Origin: Microbacterium esteraromaticum
Lineage (GTDB): Bacteria; Actinomycetota; Actinomycetes; Actinomycetales; Microbacteriaceae
Length of the DNA stretch: 56,629 bases
NCBI RefSeq assembly: GCF_900163815.1
Contig: NZ_FUKO01000004.1
Span: 1-56,629, forward strand
Direction: 5' to 3'
In this document: one piece after another, positions 33,096 to 41,244 of the stretch
Layout of the letters: every line of letters starts with the position of its first letter
Position numbering within the stretch: position 1 is the stretch's first letter
The notes under the pieces: generated by a model
Told to the model about the DNA's origin: nothing
Seen by the model: only the letters and a program-made list of their open reading frames with translations
Database searches by the model: none
Made by a program: the position numbers and the translations under genes

Positions 33096-33401
33096 TTACC
33101 AGCTCGACTTGGTGATACCGGGCAGTTCGCCACGGTGTGCCATGTCGCGGAAGCGCACACGCGAGATGCCGAACTTCGTCAGCATGCCACGGGGGCGACC
33201 GTCGATGGCGTCACGCGAACGCACGCGCACCGGCGATGCGTTGCGCGGCAGCTTCTGCAGGCCGACGCGGGCGGCCTCACGGGCCTCGTCGGTCGCGTTC
33301 GGGTCGACCAGGGTCTTCTTGAGCTCAAGGCGACGCTCCGCATAGCGGGCGACGATGACCTTGCGCTGCTCGTTACGAGCGATCTTGCTCTTCTTCGCCA
33401 T
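33096..33401 (-). CDS. rpsN: 30S ribosomal protein S14 (zinc-free type)
   Basis: 101 aa ([24 protein letters not shown]). The long S14 form lacking the CxxC...CxxC zinc ribbon: the equivalent region reads [48 protein letters not shown] without cysteines. In many actinobacteria this C-minus paralogue is induced by zinc shortage through Zur. Last gene of rpmB-rpmG-rpsN, followed by a strong terminator. The zinc-binding paralogue, if any, would be in the main ribosomal protein cluster outside this window. Confidence 0.97.
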   Translation of the reverse strand: MAKKSKIARNEQRKVIVARYAERRLELKKTLVDPNATDEAREAARVGLQKLPRNASPVRVRSRDAIDGRPRGMLTKFGISRVRFRDMAHRGELPGITKSSW

Positions 33402-33403
33402 GT

Positions 33404-33574
33404 TTAGCGCTCCTCGCGGAAATCGACGTGCTTGCGAACGACCGGGTCGTACTTCTTCAGCACGAGACGGTCAGGGGTGTTACGACGGTTCTTCTTGGTC
33501 ACGTAGGTGTAACCAGTGCCTGCCGTCGAACGCAGCTTGATGATCGGACGAACGTCCTGAGCCTTCTTAGCCAT
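33404..33574 (-). CDS. rpmG: 50S ribosomal protein L33 (zinc-free type)
   Basis: 56 aa, starting [20 protein letters not shown] and ending [12 protein letters not shown] 33574 overlaps the rpmB stop (TAATG). No cysteine is present, so this is the C-minus form that does not need zinc; C-plus L33 carries two CxxC-like pairs. Two nucleotides separate it from rpsN. Function: 50S subunit assembly around the E site. Confidence 0.95.
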   Translation of the reverse strand: MAKKAQDVRPIIKLRSTAGTGYTYVTKKNRRNTPDRLVLKKYDPVVRKHVDFREER

Positions 33575-33810
33575 TAGAGCTTCACACCCTTCGCGAGGAG
33601 GTCCTTGACCACGCTCTCGATGCCGCGCACGTCGATCACCTTGATGCCCTTGGCGGACACGTTCAGGGTGACCTTACGACCGAGCGACTGCACGTAATAG
33701 GTCTTCTTCTGCACGTTCGGGTCGAAGCGGCGCTTCGTCCGGCGGTGCGAGTGCGAGATGTTGTGACCGAAGCCGGGAACAGCTCCTGTCACCTGGCACA
33801 CTGCTGCCAT
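33574..33810 (-). CDS. rpmB: 50S ribosomal protein L28 (C-minus type)
   Basis: 78 aa, starting [20 protein letters not shown] and continuing [20 protein letters not shown]. Only one Cys, so it lacks the four-cysteine zinc site. First gene of the L28-L33-S14 operon, a combination characteristic of zinc-sparing ribosomal paralogues. A GTAATGAAGGAG leader gives a good ribosome-binding site. No Zur box was recognised upstream; a perfect hairpin is present at 33831-33850. Confidence 0.97.
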   Translation of the reverse strand: MAAVCQVTGAVPGFGHNISHSHRRTKRRFDPNVQKKTYYVQSLGRKVTLNVSAKGIKVIDVRGIESVVKDLLAKGVKL

Positions 33811-33830
33811 GTGATTACTCCTTCATTACC

Positions 33831-33850
33831 GTGAGGCCGGACGGCCTCAC
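33831..33850 (-). promoter_or_regulatory. Perfect hairpin in the rpmB leader
   Basis: GTGAGGCCG-GA-CGGCCTCAC, a 9-bp perfect stem 20 nt upstream of the rpmB start codon. The position close to the ribosome-binding site suits a leader regulatory structure or a bound repressor site. No known riboswitch or ribosomal-protein mimic was recognised. Confidence 0.45.
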
Positions 33851-33981
33851 CCAAGATCCCTTGTCTGCAACCCGCCTCCGCGCACGGCACAGGACCGTTT
33901 CGAAGAGAGTGGGATGCGAACTGCGCACAGGAGAGCGCGCAGACCGTCGTCAACTCTATCACGGCTCACGCCCGCTTGGAA

Positions 33982-34713
33982 TCAGTCTCCGATGCCGTCT
34001 GCCCCGAGCGCAGCAGCCGCCTCCTTCGCACCTCTACCCCAGCGGAACGGTGACACGGTCGGGTCTCCCGTGATCCAGAACCGCCAGGGGAACGCCATCG
34101 TGCCGGCAACTCCAGCAACGCCGACGCGAGGGCCCGCCGAGATCTCGGGCACGCGCTCGCCCAGCAGGAGTCGCGCCGTCGCCCCATTCCTCGCAACGTC
34201 TTCGATGATGTCGAGGCCGTTGTGCAGCGCGTACTGCAGCCCCAGGGCCTGGCCGAATCGGCCGGGACCCCGCGCCAGGTCGCGCAGCGCGATGCGAGAG
34301 AGCGGCGTTGCGACACCGCGGCGCTCGGCGACAGCATCCGCTCCGTCGACCACCTCGCCGGCGCGCAGCAGCACTCCGCCGGCCTCGCCCTCGGGACCGC
34401 AGACGACGTTGATGCAGGAGTGGATGCCATGACTCAGGTACACGTACAGGTGCCCCTGCGGCCCCCACATCGTGGCGTTGCGTGCCGTCGGCCCCATGCG
34501 CGCGTGCGAACCGGGGTCGGGCACGCCGCCTGTGCCGAGGCCGTGGTACGCCTCGACTTCGGTGATGCGCAGGGCGACCGCGACGCCATCGACGACGGTG
34601 TGCAGTTCAGCGCCGAGCAGCGTGGGCGCCACATCGACCGGAAGCCCGGCGAGGTCGGCGTGGGTGACGGGGCGCAGCATCCGCTCTCCTTCGTTCTGCT
34701 CGGCTGAGGTCAT
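33982..34713 (-). CDS. mpg: DNA-3-methyladenine glycosylase (AAG/MPG type)
   Basis: 243 aa from ATG 34713, which overlaps the upstream stop by ATGA; an internal ATG at 34680 (MLRPVTHADLAG) begins the conserved domain and is an alternative. Motifs: LRITEVEAYHG with the catalytic Glu, GPTARNATMWGPQGHLYVYLSHGIHSCINVVCG (nucleotide-flipping and intercalating region) and ALRDLARGPGRFGQALG. Excises alkylated purines such as 3-methyladenine. Its place at the end of a Zur-led operon is unexpected. Confidence 0.95.
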   Translation of the reverse strand: MTSAEQNEGERMLRPVTHADLAGLPVDVAPTLLGAELHTVVDGVAVALRITEVEAYHGLGTGGVPDPGSHARMGPTARNATMWGPQGHLYVYLSHGIHSCINVVCGPEGEAGGVLLRAGEVVDGADAVAERRGVATPLSRIALRDLARGPGRFGQALGLQYALHNGLDIIEDVARNGATARLLLGERVPEISAGPRVGVAGVAGTMAFPWRFWITGDPTVSPFRWGRGAKEAAAALGADGIGD

Positions 34714-36395
34714 GGCTGGGGGGCGACGCGGCACCACGAGATGTCGAATCCGTTCAGCGTCGGCAGCGTGTCGTCGCCGCGGAGATCGAAGAGCTGCGTG
34801 TGCAGCGTGCTCGGCAGCGGCAGCATCAGGTCGTCGTACGCGTTGGCGGCCAGGTCAGGCGCGATCACGACGGCTGCGTACTGACCGCTCGGCGACGCAC
34901 ACACCTGCAGGATGGCATCCGTGCCGCTCACCTCTGTGACCACCGTCGCGGCACCGTCGTCATCGACCTTCACGACGGCCTGACCGGTGGGCATCCCCGT
35001 CTCGTCACGCTGCACGATGTGCCGCAGCGTGCCGCCGGGGAACGGCTCGATCGTGGTGGCGTCGCCGTAGTCGGGTTCGGATGCCGCGAGCGGGGACTCC
35101 GCGCCATCGGTCAAGTCGAGCTGGATGATGCTGCCATCGGTGCGCTCGACGATCGCCGTGTACGTGCCGCGACTGATGCCGAGGATGCTGGCGGCGATGC
35201 CCATCGACTGCACCCCTGCGTCGGAAGTGGGATCCTCCACGCTCAGTGCGCCGTCGAAGTCGATGAACAGCAGCGATGAGGAGTCGGGTACGAACCGCCA
35301 CTCGGAGACGCTGGCTTCGTCGCCGTCGACCTGCACGATGCGCGGCTTGCCGGCTCCGCTCAGCGGCTGCGTGACGAGCACGCTCGCCCGACCCGAGGTC
35401 TCGGTGAGCTCGCGGTCGGAGTAGTTGTAGCCGACGAGGCCGGCGCGGTCGGAGACCTGCACCGAGGAGACGTAGCCCTCGCCGGGGAGCTTCAGCTCAC
35501 GCTGGTCGGATCCGTCGCGGTTCATCACGAGAAGACGCGAGCCATCGTCCTCCTCGACGGCGACGACCAGGGCGTCGGAGGTCGCCCGGTAGTCATCGAC
35601 GCGCGGATGCTCGAAGACCGGCGTGGCTTTCTCGCCGGTGAGGTCGGTGGTGAAGATCTTGTCGTCGCCATCGGCCGAGCGCTGCAGCAGCAGGATCTGC
35701 GATGCCGGCGTGCGGAACGTCGTCTCGAGGTCGGACTGCGGCCCGCCCCCGCTGGCTGTGGCCCCGGCGACCGAGACGCGGTACTTGGTGTCGTCGTCGA
35801 GCGGCACGGTGAAGCGGATGCCGATGCTGCGCCCGCTCGCATCGACGGTGAACGGCACGGCGGGGTCGACGCTCACCTGCGCGGGATCGATCGGGCCGAG
35901 GCGCTGGTTCGCCGTGATGATGATGCGGCTGCCTGATGTCTCGATCACCTGGGTCGGGTTCACCTGCACCTGATCGATGCGTGGCCCCTGGGTCAGGCTG
36001 ACGACGCCGAGCACGCCCACGACGAGAGCGAGCACGCCGAGCACCGACAGCAGCGTGACGGTGAAGCGGGTGTTCTTGGGAGCCAGCCTGCGGGGTTTCG
36101 GGGCCGGCATGGCGGGTTTCGGGGCCGTCGTGGCCGATTCCTGCGCAGGCGAGGCCGACACTTTGGAGGCCGAATGTACAGATGTCGGACGGATGCTGGC
36201 ATCCGCGCCGACATCTGGCGTGTCGGCCCCCAAACTGTAGTCGGGTGCGGCGGGTTCGGGTTCGGGTTCGGGTGCGGCGCCGGAGTCGGCGGCAGGTGGA
36301 AGCGCCTCATCCGCGTGCTCCCCCTCCTGGGCGGCGCGGAGCGCACGCAGCTGCGCGCGGGTGAGCGGTGCCTCGCCGGATCCGTCAGTACTCAT
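34710..36395 (-). CDS. Membrane-anchored beta-propeller-like protein, unknown function
   Basis: 561 aa. Residues 1-105 are cytoplasmic, disordered and Ala/Pro/Glu-rich, and include the stretch encoded by palindrome C (about residues 52-79). One TM helix (TLLSVLGVLALVVGVLGVVSL) is near 115-135. Outside, an Ig-like/SbsA-type domain comes first (VIETSGSRIIITANQRLGPIDPAQVSVDP...YRVSVAGATA), then a repeated propeller from about 235 (SADGDDKIFTTDLTGEKATPVF, SRLLVMNRDGSDQRELKLPGEG, WRFVPDSSSLLFIDFDG). The first codons overlap the YcgQ-like gene by 11 nt. Function is unknown; it may be a cell-envelope factor. Confidence 0.75.
   Translation of the reverse strand: MSTDGSGEAPLTRAQLRALRAAQEGEHADEALPPAADSGAAPEPEPEPAAPDYSLGADTPDVGADASIRPTSVHSASKVSASPAQESATTAPKPAMPAPKPRRLAPKNTRFTVTLLSVLGVLALVVGVLGVVSLTQGPRIDQVQVNPTQVIETSGSRIIITANQRLGPIDPAQVSVDPAVPFTVDASGRSIGIRFTVPLDDDTKYRVSVAGATASGGGPQSDLETTFRTPASQILLLQRSADGDDKIFTTDLTGEKATPVFEHPRVDDYRATSDALVVAVEEDDGSRLLVMNRDGSDQRELKLPGEGYVSSVQVSDRAGLVGYNYSDRELTETSGRASVLVTQPLSGAGKPRIVQVDGDEASVSEWRFVPDSSSLLFIDFDGALSVEDPTSDAGVQSMGIAASILGISRGTYTAIVERTDGSIIQLDLTDGAESPLAASEPDYGDATTIEPFPGGTLRHIVQRDETGMPTGQAVVKVDDDGAATVVTEVSGTDAILQVCASPSGQYAAVVIAPDLAANAYDDLMLPLPSTLHTQLFDLRGDDTLPTLNGFDISWCRVAPQP
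36159..36240. repeat. Palindromic repeat C inside a coding sequence
   Basis: About 82 bp. Inner arms CAGATGTCGG (36178-36187) and CCGACATCTG (36208-36217) are perfect, continuing with GGATGC-TG-GCATCC at the centre. Beyond them the outer parts (CTTTGGAGGCCGA on the left, TCGGCCCCCAAAC on the right) also match as inverted copies with few differences. It is read through in frame in the linker of the propeller protein. Confidence 0.75.
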
Positions 36396-37167
36396 ACGGA
36401 TCCTTCGGCTCGGCGATCTTCTTCACCGAGGACGGTTCGATGCGCAGGGTGCCATCGGCGTCGGCGCGCACGGTGCCGCTGACCTCGATCCACTGCCCGG
36501 TCGCATACGAGCCGTCCAGACCATCCCCGCCGACCTGCACCGACGCCGGCTGGGCATCGATCACGCAGTGCGAGATGACCATGCGGGTGAGGTTGACGGC
36601 GTCTCCGTCGGCTGGGGTGACGAAGCCGGTGAGGGTGACGGCGGATCCCTCATAGTTCTCGGGGCGGGTAGACGTGGCGAACGCGCTCGCCCACTCGCCG
36701 ACACCGAACGTCGTCGTGTCGGCGACGCCGATCGTCACGTCGTCGGCGCCGGCGAACAGCGCGGTGGTCTCACCGGCACGAGACATGGCCAATTCGGCCG
36801 AGAGGGATGCCGGCGGCAGGATCAGCCCCGCCAGAACAACTCCGGATGCGATGACACCGCCGGAGACGACCGCGGCGGTCTGCATGATCCGGCGGCGGGA
36901 TGCGGCAGCATCCGTCTCTTCCGACGGCGACGCATGGCTGTGATCGCCCTCGGCGCCCAGCGGCAGGATGCACGACCAGACCGCGGCGACAAGCACGACA
37001 ACAGCGGCGGCGCACGCGAACCAGACGGTCTCGGGGCTGATGTAGAGCGTGAGGCGTCCGGTCACGCCGAGTCCGAGTGTGACCACCGCGACGACCGTCG
37101 CCAGCCCGACCCCGAGCCACCGCGCGGCGAGGGCGCGTCGAATCGCACCTGCCTGCTGCTCAGCCAA
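36385..37167 (-). CDS. TIGR03943/YcgQ-family permease-associated protein
   Basis: 260 aa. Two N-terminal helices (WLGVGLATVVAVVTLGLGV, WFACAAAVVVLVAAVWSCILPL), a His-bearing loop (GDHSHASPSEE), a third helix (VVSGGVIASGVVLAGLILPPASL), and an external OB-like domain (YEGSAVTLTGFVTPADG...ARMVISHC-type block MVISHCVIDAQPASVQV, GQWIEVSGTVRADADG). This matches the family that always pairs with a DUF318/YcgR permease, as here (8-nt overlap). The pair's substrate is unknown; zinc-regulon association in several bacteria suggests metal or metal-linked trafficking. Confidence 0.85.
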   Translation of the reverse strand: MAEQQAGAIRRALAARWLGVGLATVVAVVTLGLGVTGRLTLYISPETVWFACAAAVVVLVAAVWSCILPLGAEGDHSHASPSEETDAAASRRRIMQTAAVVSGGVIASGVVLAGLILPPASLSAELAMSRAGETTALFAGADDVTIGVADTTTFGVGEWASAFATSTRPENYEGSAVTLTGFVTPADGDAVNLTRMVISHCVIDAQPASVQVGGDGLDGSYATGQWIEVSGTVRADADGTLRIEPSSVKKIAEPKDPYEY

Positions 37168-38212
37168 AGACGTTCACCCCGATGCCGATCGCGCAGGCGG
37201 AGAGGATGACGATGCCCACGATCCCGGCGAGCACCCGGGTGGTGAAGGTGGTGCGCAGCAGCGCGAGCATCTTCACATCGACGAGCGGGCCGACGAGCAG
37301 GAAGGCGATGAGCGCACCGGATGAGAAGGTCGCCGCGAACGACAGCGCGAAGAACGCATCCACGTTCGAGCAGATCGCGACCGTCATCGCCAGAGCGACC
37401 ATCGCGACGATCGACAGCACCGGGTTCGAGCCGATGGCCAGCAGCACATCACGCGGGATGAGCACCTGCACCGCTCCGGCGAGCGCCGACCCGATCACGA
37501 GTGCCGGCATGACCGCCCGCAGTTCGATGAGGAACTGCATGAGGCTGCGCCGCGTCGGGGATCCGTGTTCATGCGCGGCGTGCGCGCAGGTCTCGACGAA
37601 GCGTGCGGTGAGCATCGCCTGCGGGTCGCGGTGACGACTGTAGACCCAGCCGATGAGGTTCGCGATCAGGAAACCGCCGACGATCCGCGCGACAAGGATC
37701 CCGCCGTCCCAGCCGAAGGCTGCATGGGTGGTGAGGATGACGATCGGGTTGACGATGGGCGCCGCGATGAGGAACGTCATCGCCTCGGCGGGTGCGAGCC
37801 CGCGCATCATCAGGCCGCGCGCGAAAGGCACATTGCCGCACTCGCACACCGGGATGAACATGCCCAGCAGCGACAGCACCGCGCGGCGCGCCCAGGCGTT
37901 CTTCGGCAGCCAGCGCTGCACGGCGTTCGCCGGCAGCCACACCTGCACGACGATCGACAGCGCGACGCCGAGGATCACCCACGGGAGCGCTTCGATGAGC
38001 ACGCTCAGGGTGAGGGTGAGCCCGTCCTGTGCGCGGTCGGGCAGCGCCTTCGGAAACAGCGTGGGCGCGAAGAAGTCGATGAGCACGAGCACCGCGATGA
38101 TGCCGAGCCCTGTGGCCATCGCTTTCGGCGTGGGCACGCGAGGCGGCGGCTGGCGACGCGCGTGCGGCACCGGATGCTGGTGCCGACCGGCCTCCGGAGG
38201 GGCAGAGCTCAC
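37160..38212 (-). CDS. YcgR/DUF318-family permease
   Basis: 350 aa. A basic N-terminal tail is followed by about eight helices. Diagnostic block GMFIPVCECGNVPFARGLMMRGLAPAEAMTFLIAAPIVNPIVI, containing CxC and the NP pair, and a related second half FLIELRAVMPALVIGSALAGAVQVLIP...AMTVAICSNVDAFFALSFAATFSSGALIAFLLVGPLVDVKML. Members are putative permeases, some linked to arsenic or metal resistance. Its start overlaps the zur stop (38209-38212), so Zur level and this pump are expressed together. Confidence 0.9.
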   Translation of the reverse strand: MSSAPPEAGRHQHPVPHARRQPPPRVPTPKAMATGLGIIAVLVLIDFFAPTLFPKALPDRAQDGLTLTLSVLIEALPWVILGVALSIVVQVWLPANAVQRWLPKNAWARRAVLSLLGMFIPVCECGNVPFARGLMMRGLAPAEAMTFLIAAPIVNPIVILTTHAAFGWDGGILVARIVGGFLIANLIGWVYSRHRDPQAMLTARFVETCAHAAHEHGSPTRRSLMQFLIELRAVMPALVIGSALAGAVQVLIPRDVLLAIGSNPVLSIVAMVALAMTVAICSNVDAFFALSFAATFSSGALIAFLLVGPLVDVKMLALLRTTFTTRVLAGIVGIVILSACAIGIGVNVFG

Positions 38213-38655
38213 TTGCCGGTCCCGCCCGTCGCTGCTGCGTCACGCTCGGTGTTGCGCTCGGCGTCGAGCCGGTTCGCGCATGCCGCGCAGAGGCCGAAGA
38301 TGTCGACCACGTGCTCGGCGTCGCGGAAGCCGTGCAGGTTCGCGGTGCGCTTGGCCCACTGCTCGACGTCTTTCGCCTCGATCTCCACGGTGAGTCCGCA
38401 GGAGCGGCAGATGAGATGGTGGTGGTGCCCCTGCGTGGTGCAGGCACGGTAGAGCGCCTCACCCTCGGGGCTCTGCAGGGAGTCGGCATCGCCGGCTGCT
38501 GCCAGGCCGGCGAGCGCGCGATACACGGTCGCCAGTCCGATGCCGGTGTTGGCCTGACGCAGCTCGGCGTGCAGCGTCTGGGCGCTCACGAAACCGCGCG
38601 CGTCGGCGAGCGCATCGCGCACGCGTTCGCGCTGCCAGGTGTTCCGCTGAGCCAT
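38209..38655 (-). CDS. zur: Fur-family regulator, probably Zur
   Basis: 148 aa. N-terminal winged helix (RNTWQRERVRDALADARGFVSAQTLHAELRQANTGIGLATVYRALAGL), hinge, then the metal/dimer domain QGHHHHLICRSCGLTVEI and FGLCAACANRL, with two CxxC pairs for structural zinc and the His-rich regulatory site. The neighbourhood (znuACB with a Zur box, zinc-free ribosomal proteins, YcgRQ) argues for zinc rather than iron or peroxide sensing. First gene of a five-gene overlapping operon. Identification as Zur is by context. Confidence 0.88.
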   Translation of the reverse strand: MAQRNTWQRERVRDALADARGFVSAQTLHAELRQANTGIGLATVYRALAGLAAAGDADSLQSPEGEALYRACTTQGHHHHLICRSCGLTVEIEAKDVEQWAKRTANLHGFRDAEHVVDIFGLCAACANRLDAERNTERDAAATGGTGK

Positions 38656-38670
38656 GCTCCGAGTCTAGGC

Positions 38671-38693
38671 CGGGCGCCTGTGCGAGGCGCCCG
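38671..38693. promoter_or_regulatory. Perfect hairpin just upstream of zur
   Basis: CGGGCGCCT-GTGCG-AGGCGCCCG, a 9-bp perfect stem 15 nt before the zur start. It could be a leader hairpin or a protein-binding site; it does not resemble the Zur box found upstream of znuA. Confidence 0.4.
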
Positions 38694-38760
38694 GAGCCGA
38701 GCGGGCGCTGCCGCGGGCGACTCCAGGCGTCGGTGGTGTTGCGGATGCAGGAACTGCGGC

Positions 38761-38877
38761 CATGTCCCAGAAGTGGCGGGTCGCTCCGGCATCCGCCCGC
38801 CATTGCTCATCCCGGCAGCGGGCCATGTCCCAGAAGTGGCGGGTCCGCAGGCGCAGCACCCGCTACTAATGGGACAC
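38761..38877. repeat. Palindromic repeat pair A3/A4, 63-bp period
   Basis: Two units begin with the same 22 bases CATGTCCCAGAAGTGGCGGG..C at 38761 and 38824, exactly 63 bp apart, the same period as A1/A2. In A4 the left arm TGTCCCAGAAGTGGCGGGTC pairs with the reverse complement of the right arm at 16 of 20 positions (right end ...GGGACA at 38876); A3 is more degenerate on its right side. It lies between the coiled-coil gene and zur, both minus strand. Confidence 0.8.
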
Positions 38878-38918
38878 GCAGAGCGCTAGAGGACGCGTAG
38901 AAGCGGATGCTGCCGCGG

Positions 38919-40280
38919 TCAGCGCGAATCGGAGCCGTCGTCCGAGTCGTCGTCGTCGTACTGCGCATCCTCCGCGTCGAGCTCGGGCTCGTCCAGCAGG
39001 GCGTCGAGCTCCGACCTGTCGTCATCCTCATCGGATGCCGAGGCAGCGACGCCCGATGTCGGAGCGGCGAGCACACCGTCGGGACGGATGAGCTCGCGCA
39101 CCTCCGACATGAAGCTCGTGAGCTGCTGCTGCTGCCAGCGCAGCTGGCGGGTGCGATCCTCGGCATCCCGCAGCGCGTCGGTCGCATGGCCGGTGACGGA
39201 ATCGATGATCTTCTGCGCCTTGGCGCGCGACCGCTCGAGTGTCTCGCGAGACTTCACCTGCGCATCGGCCTCGATAGCCTGTGCCTGCGAGCGCATCAGG
39301 CGCTCGTAGTCATCGGCCTTGCTCGAGATGCGCTGCGCGTGCTCGAGAGATGCGGCGACCTGCTCATTGGCATCCGTGGTGATGCGCTCGGCGTGAGCGA
39401 CCGCCTGGTTGTGCAGCACCAGGAACTCCTGCTGCGCGTCGTCCTGACGGCGGGTGAGCGTCTCTTCGAACTCCAGCACGCGGGCGTTCATCTCGCGCAC
39501 TTCGCGCTCGGCATCCGCACGCTGATCGGTGGTCTCGCGGGTGACCATCGCGCGCAGCGCGGCGGCGCCCTTCTCGGCCTCGGTGCGCACGGTGGCGGCT
39601 TCCTGCTCGGCCTGCACGATCTTCTCGGCGGCGTGCGAGGCCTCGCGCTCGAGGCGCGCGTCATGCGCGGTGAGCTCGGTGTCGATCCTCAGACGCACCT
39701 GGTCGGCATCGTTCTGCGCCTGAGCGGTGATGCGAGCGACGTCGGCCTCGAGCTCGACGCGCTTGGCCTGCGCCTCTTCGCGCGCCGCCTGCAGCAGGCG
39801 CTCGGCCTGGGTCGCGGCGTTGTGGATGAGCACGCTGGCCTGCTCTTCGGCGACGCGCAGCACCGCTTCGAACTGCTGGCGGCTCTGCGGCTCGTCCTCG
39901 CCCTTCGGCGCATCGGTCAGCTCTGTGGTGAGAGCGGCGATCTGCTGGGCGGTCTCGTCGGCCTGCGCACGGGCGGCGGCGAGCTCGTCTTCGAGCCGCT
40001 CGACGCGAGCATCTGATTCCGCCAGCGCGTCGGACAGCGAGCGGTCGCTCTCGCCGCGCACGGAGTCGAGCTCAGCGCGATGACGGGCATCCGTGCTCTC
40101 GAGGTCGGCGGAGAGCCGCTTGAGCTGATCGCGCATGGTAGTGATCGCCGCATCCACCTCCGCCTTGTCGTAGCCGCGGAACGCCTGCGTGAATGCGGAG
40201 TGATCCTTCGGCGCTGCGGTCAGCAGCTGGTCGAAGAAATCGCCGTTCTGCGCATTGCCGGACTCGTTCGTATCGCTCAC
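38919..40280 (-). CDS. DivIVA-domain coiled-coil protein
   Basis: 453 aa from GTG 40280 (VSDTNESGNAQN) with GGAAAGG upstream; an ATG at 40319 also has a possible site (AGAGG) and would add 13 residues. Near the N-terminus, FTQAFRGYDKAEVDAAITTMRDQL is the DivIVA/Wag31 curved-membrane motif. Residues about 50-380 are an almost unbroken Ala/Glu/Arg-rich coiled coil, and the tail is very acidic (DEDDDRSELDALLDEPELDAED). It probably organises polar growth or septum-proximal wall synthesis, like SepIVA or Scy-type proteins, rather than being the main DivIVA. Placement downstream of znuB may be accidental. Confidence 0.85.
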   Translation of the reverse strand: MSDTNESGNAQNGDFFDQLLTAAPKDHSAFTQAFRGYDKAEVDAAITTMRDQLKRLSADLESTDARHRAELDSVRGESDRSLSDALAESDARVERLEDELAAARAQADETAQQIAALTTELTDAPKGEDEPQSRQQFEAVLRVAEEQASVLIHNAATQAERLLQAAREEAQAKRVELEADVARITAQAQNDADQVRLRIDTELTAHDARLEREASHAAEKIVQAEQEAATVRTEAEKGAAALRAMVTRETTDQRADAEREVREMNARVLEFEETLTRRQDDAQQEFLVLHNQAVAHAERITTDANEQVAASLEHAQRISSKADDYERLMRSQAQAIEADAQVKSRETLERSRAKAQKIIDSVTGHATDALRDAEDRTRQLRWQQQQLTSFMSEVRELIRPDGVLAAPTSGVAASASDEDDDRSELDALLDEPELDAEDAQYDDDDSDDGSDSR

Positions 40281-40353
40281 CGGATATCGCCTTTCCAAGT
40301 TGATGGCCCCAGCGTCCATGATGGCACCTCTTGCTGGGCGGACTCGATGTTTG

Positions 40354-41244
40354 TTAGGCCCGCCGCACGCGCTGCTGCAGACGCTTCGCTATCCAGCATC
40401 CGCAGTAGATGAGGAACGAGATCGTCGTGATGTACGGGCTGACCGGAAGGATCCCGGCGAGCGCAAGCAGAATTCCTCCCACCGCCGACACGAATCCGAA
40501 CAGCGCGGCCAGCAGCGGCACCGCGACCGGTCCGGCGGTCAGACGCATCGCGGCTGCCGCGGGGGTGACCAGCAGCGCCATCACCAGCAGGGCACCGATG
40601 ATGTGCACGCTGACGGCGACGATCAGGCCGAGCAGCACCATGAAGATGAGGCTCACCAGGCGCACCGGCACGCCACGCGCCGCTGCCGACTCGGGGTCGA
40701 GCGAATCGAAGCGCAGGGGATTCCACATCAGCAGCAGCCCGACCAGCACGATCAGACTCATGCCGATCAGCCAGCCGAGGTCGGGGCTTGAGACCGAGAC
40801 GATCTGCCCGGTGAGCAGACCGAACCGGTTGGCGCTGCGGCCCTCGTACAAAGAGAGGAACAGGATGCCGAGGCCCAGCCCGAACGGCATGAGCACGCCG
40901 ACGATCGAGTTGCGGTCGCGGGCTTTCGATCCGAGCAGGCCGATGAGGATCGCGGCGAGCAGCGCACCGCCAATCGATCCGGCCACGACGCTGCCGCCGA
41001 ACAGCAGGGCGGCCGCCGCCCCGGCGAACGACAGTTCGCTGACACCGTGCACGGCGAACGCGAGGTCGCGCTGCATGACGAAGACGCCGATGAGTCCGCC
41101 GACGATGCCGAGCACGGCACCGGCGATCAGCGAGTTGGCGAGCAGAGCAAGCAGCTCGCCGTAATCCTGGAAGGAGAAGACGTCGCTCCAGTCGAGCAAC
41201 GGAACTTTGGCGAGCATCGGCGTCTGGGCGAGCAGAGGGATCAT
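40354..41244 (-). CDS. znuB: Zinc/manganese ABC transporter permease
   Basis: 296 aa, about eight helices, ABC-3 family: ANSLIAGAVLGIVGGLIGVFVMQRDLAFAVHGVSELSFAGAAAALLFGG (family signature with HGVSE), FGLGLGILFLSLYEGRSANRFGLLTGQIVSVS, ARGVPVRLVSLIFMVLLGLIVAVSVHIIGALLVMALLVTPAAAAM. Overlaps znuC by ATGA. Carries zinc through the membrane, driven by ZnuC and fed by ZnuA. Confidence 0.93.
   Translation of the reverse strand: MIPLLAQTPMLAKVPLLDWSDVFSFQDYGELLALLANSLIAGAVLGIVGGLIGVFVMQRDLAFAVHGVSELSFAGAAAALLFGGSVVAGSIGGALLAAILIGLLGSKARDRNSIVGVLMPFGLGLGILFLSLYEGRSANRFGLLTGQIVSVSSPDLGWLIGMSLIVLVGLLLMWNPLRFDSLDPESAAARGVPVRLVSLIFMVLLGLIVAVSVHIIGALLVMALLVTPAAAAMRLTAGPVAVPLLAALFGFVSAVGGILLALAGILPVSPYITTISFLIYCGCWIAKRLQQRVRRA

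Noticed and set aside
33811..33981. Possible Zur box upstream of rpmB
   Set aside because: I looked for the TGANAA-N3-TTNTCA pattern because the operon encodes zinc-free ribosomal proteins, but found no acceptable match; only the hairpin at 33831 is reported.
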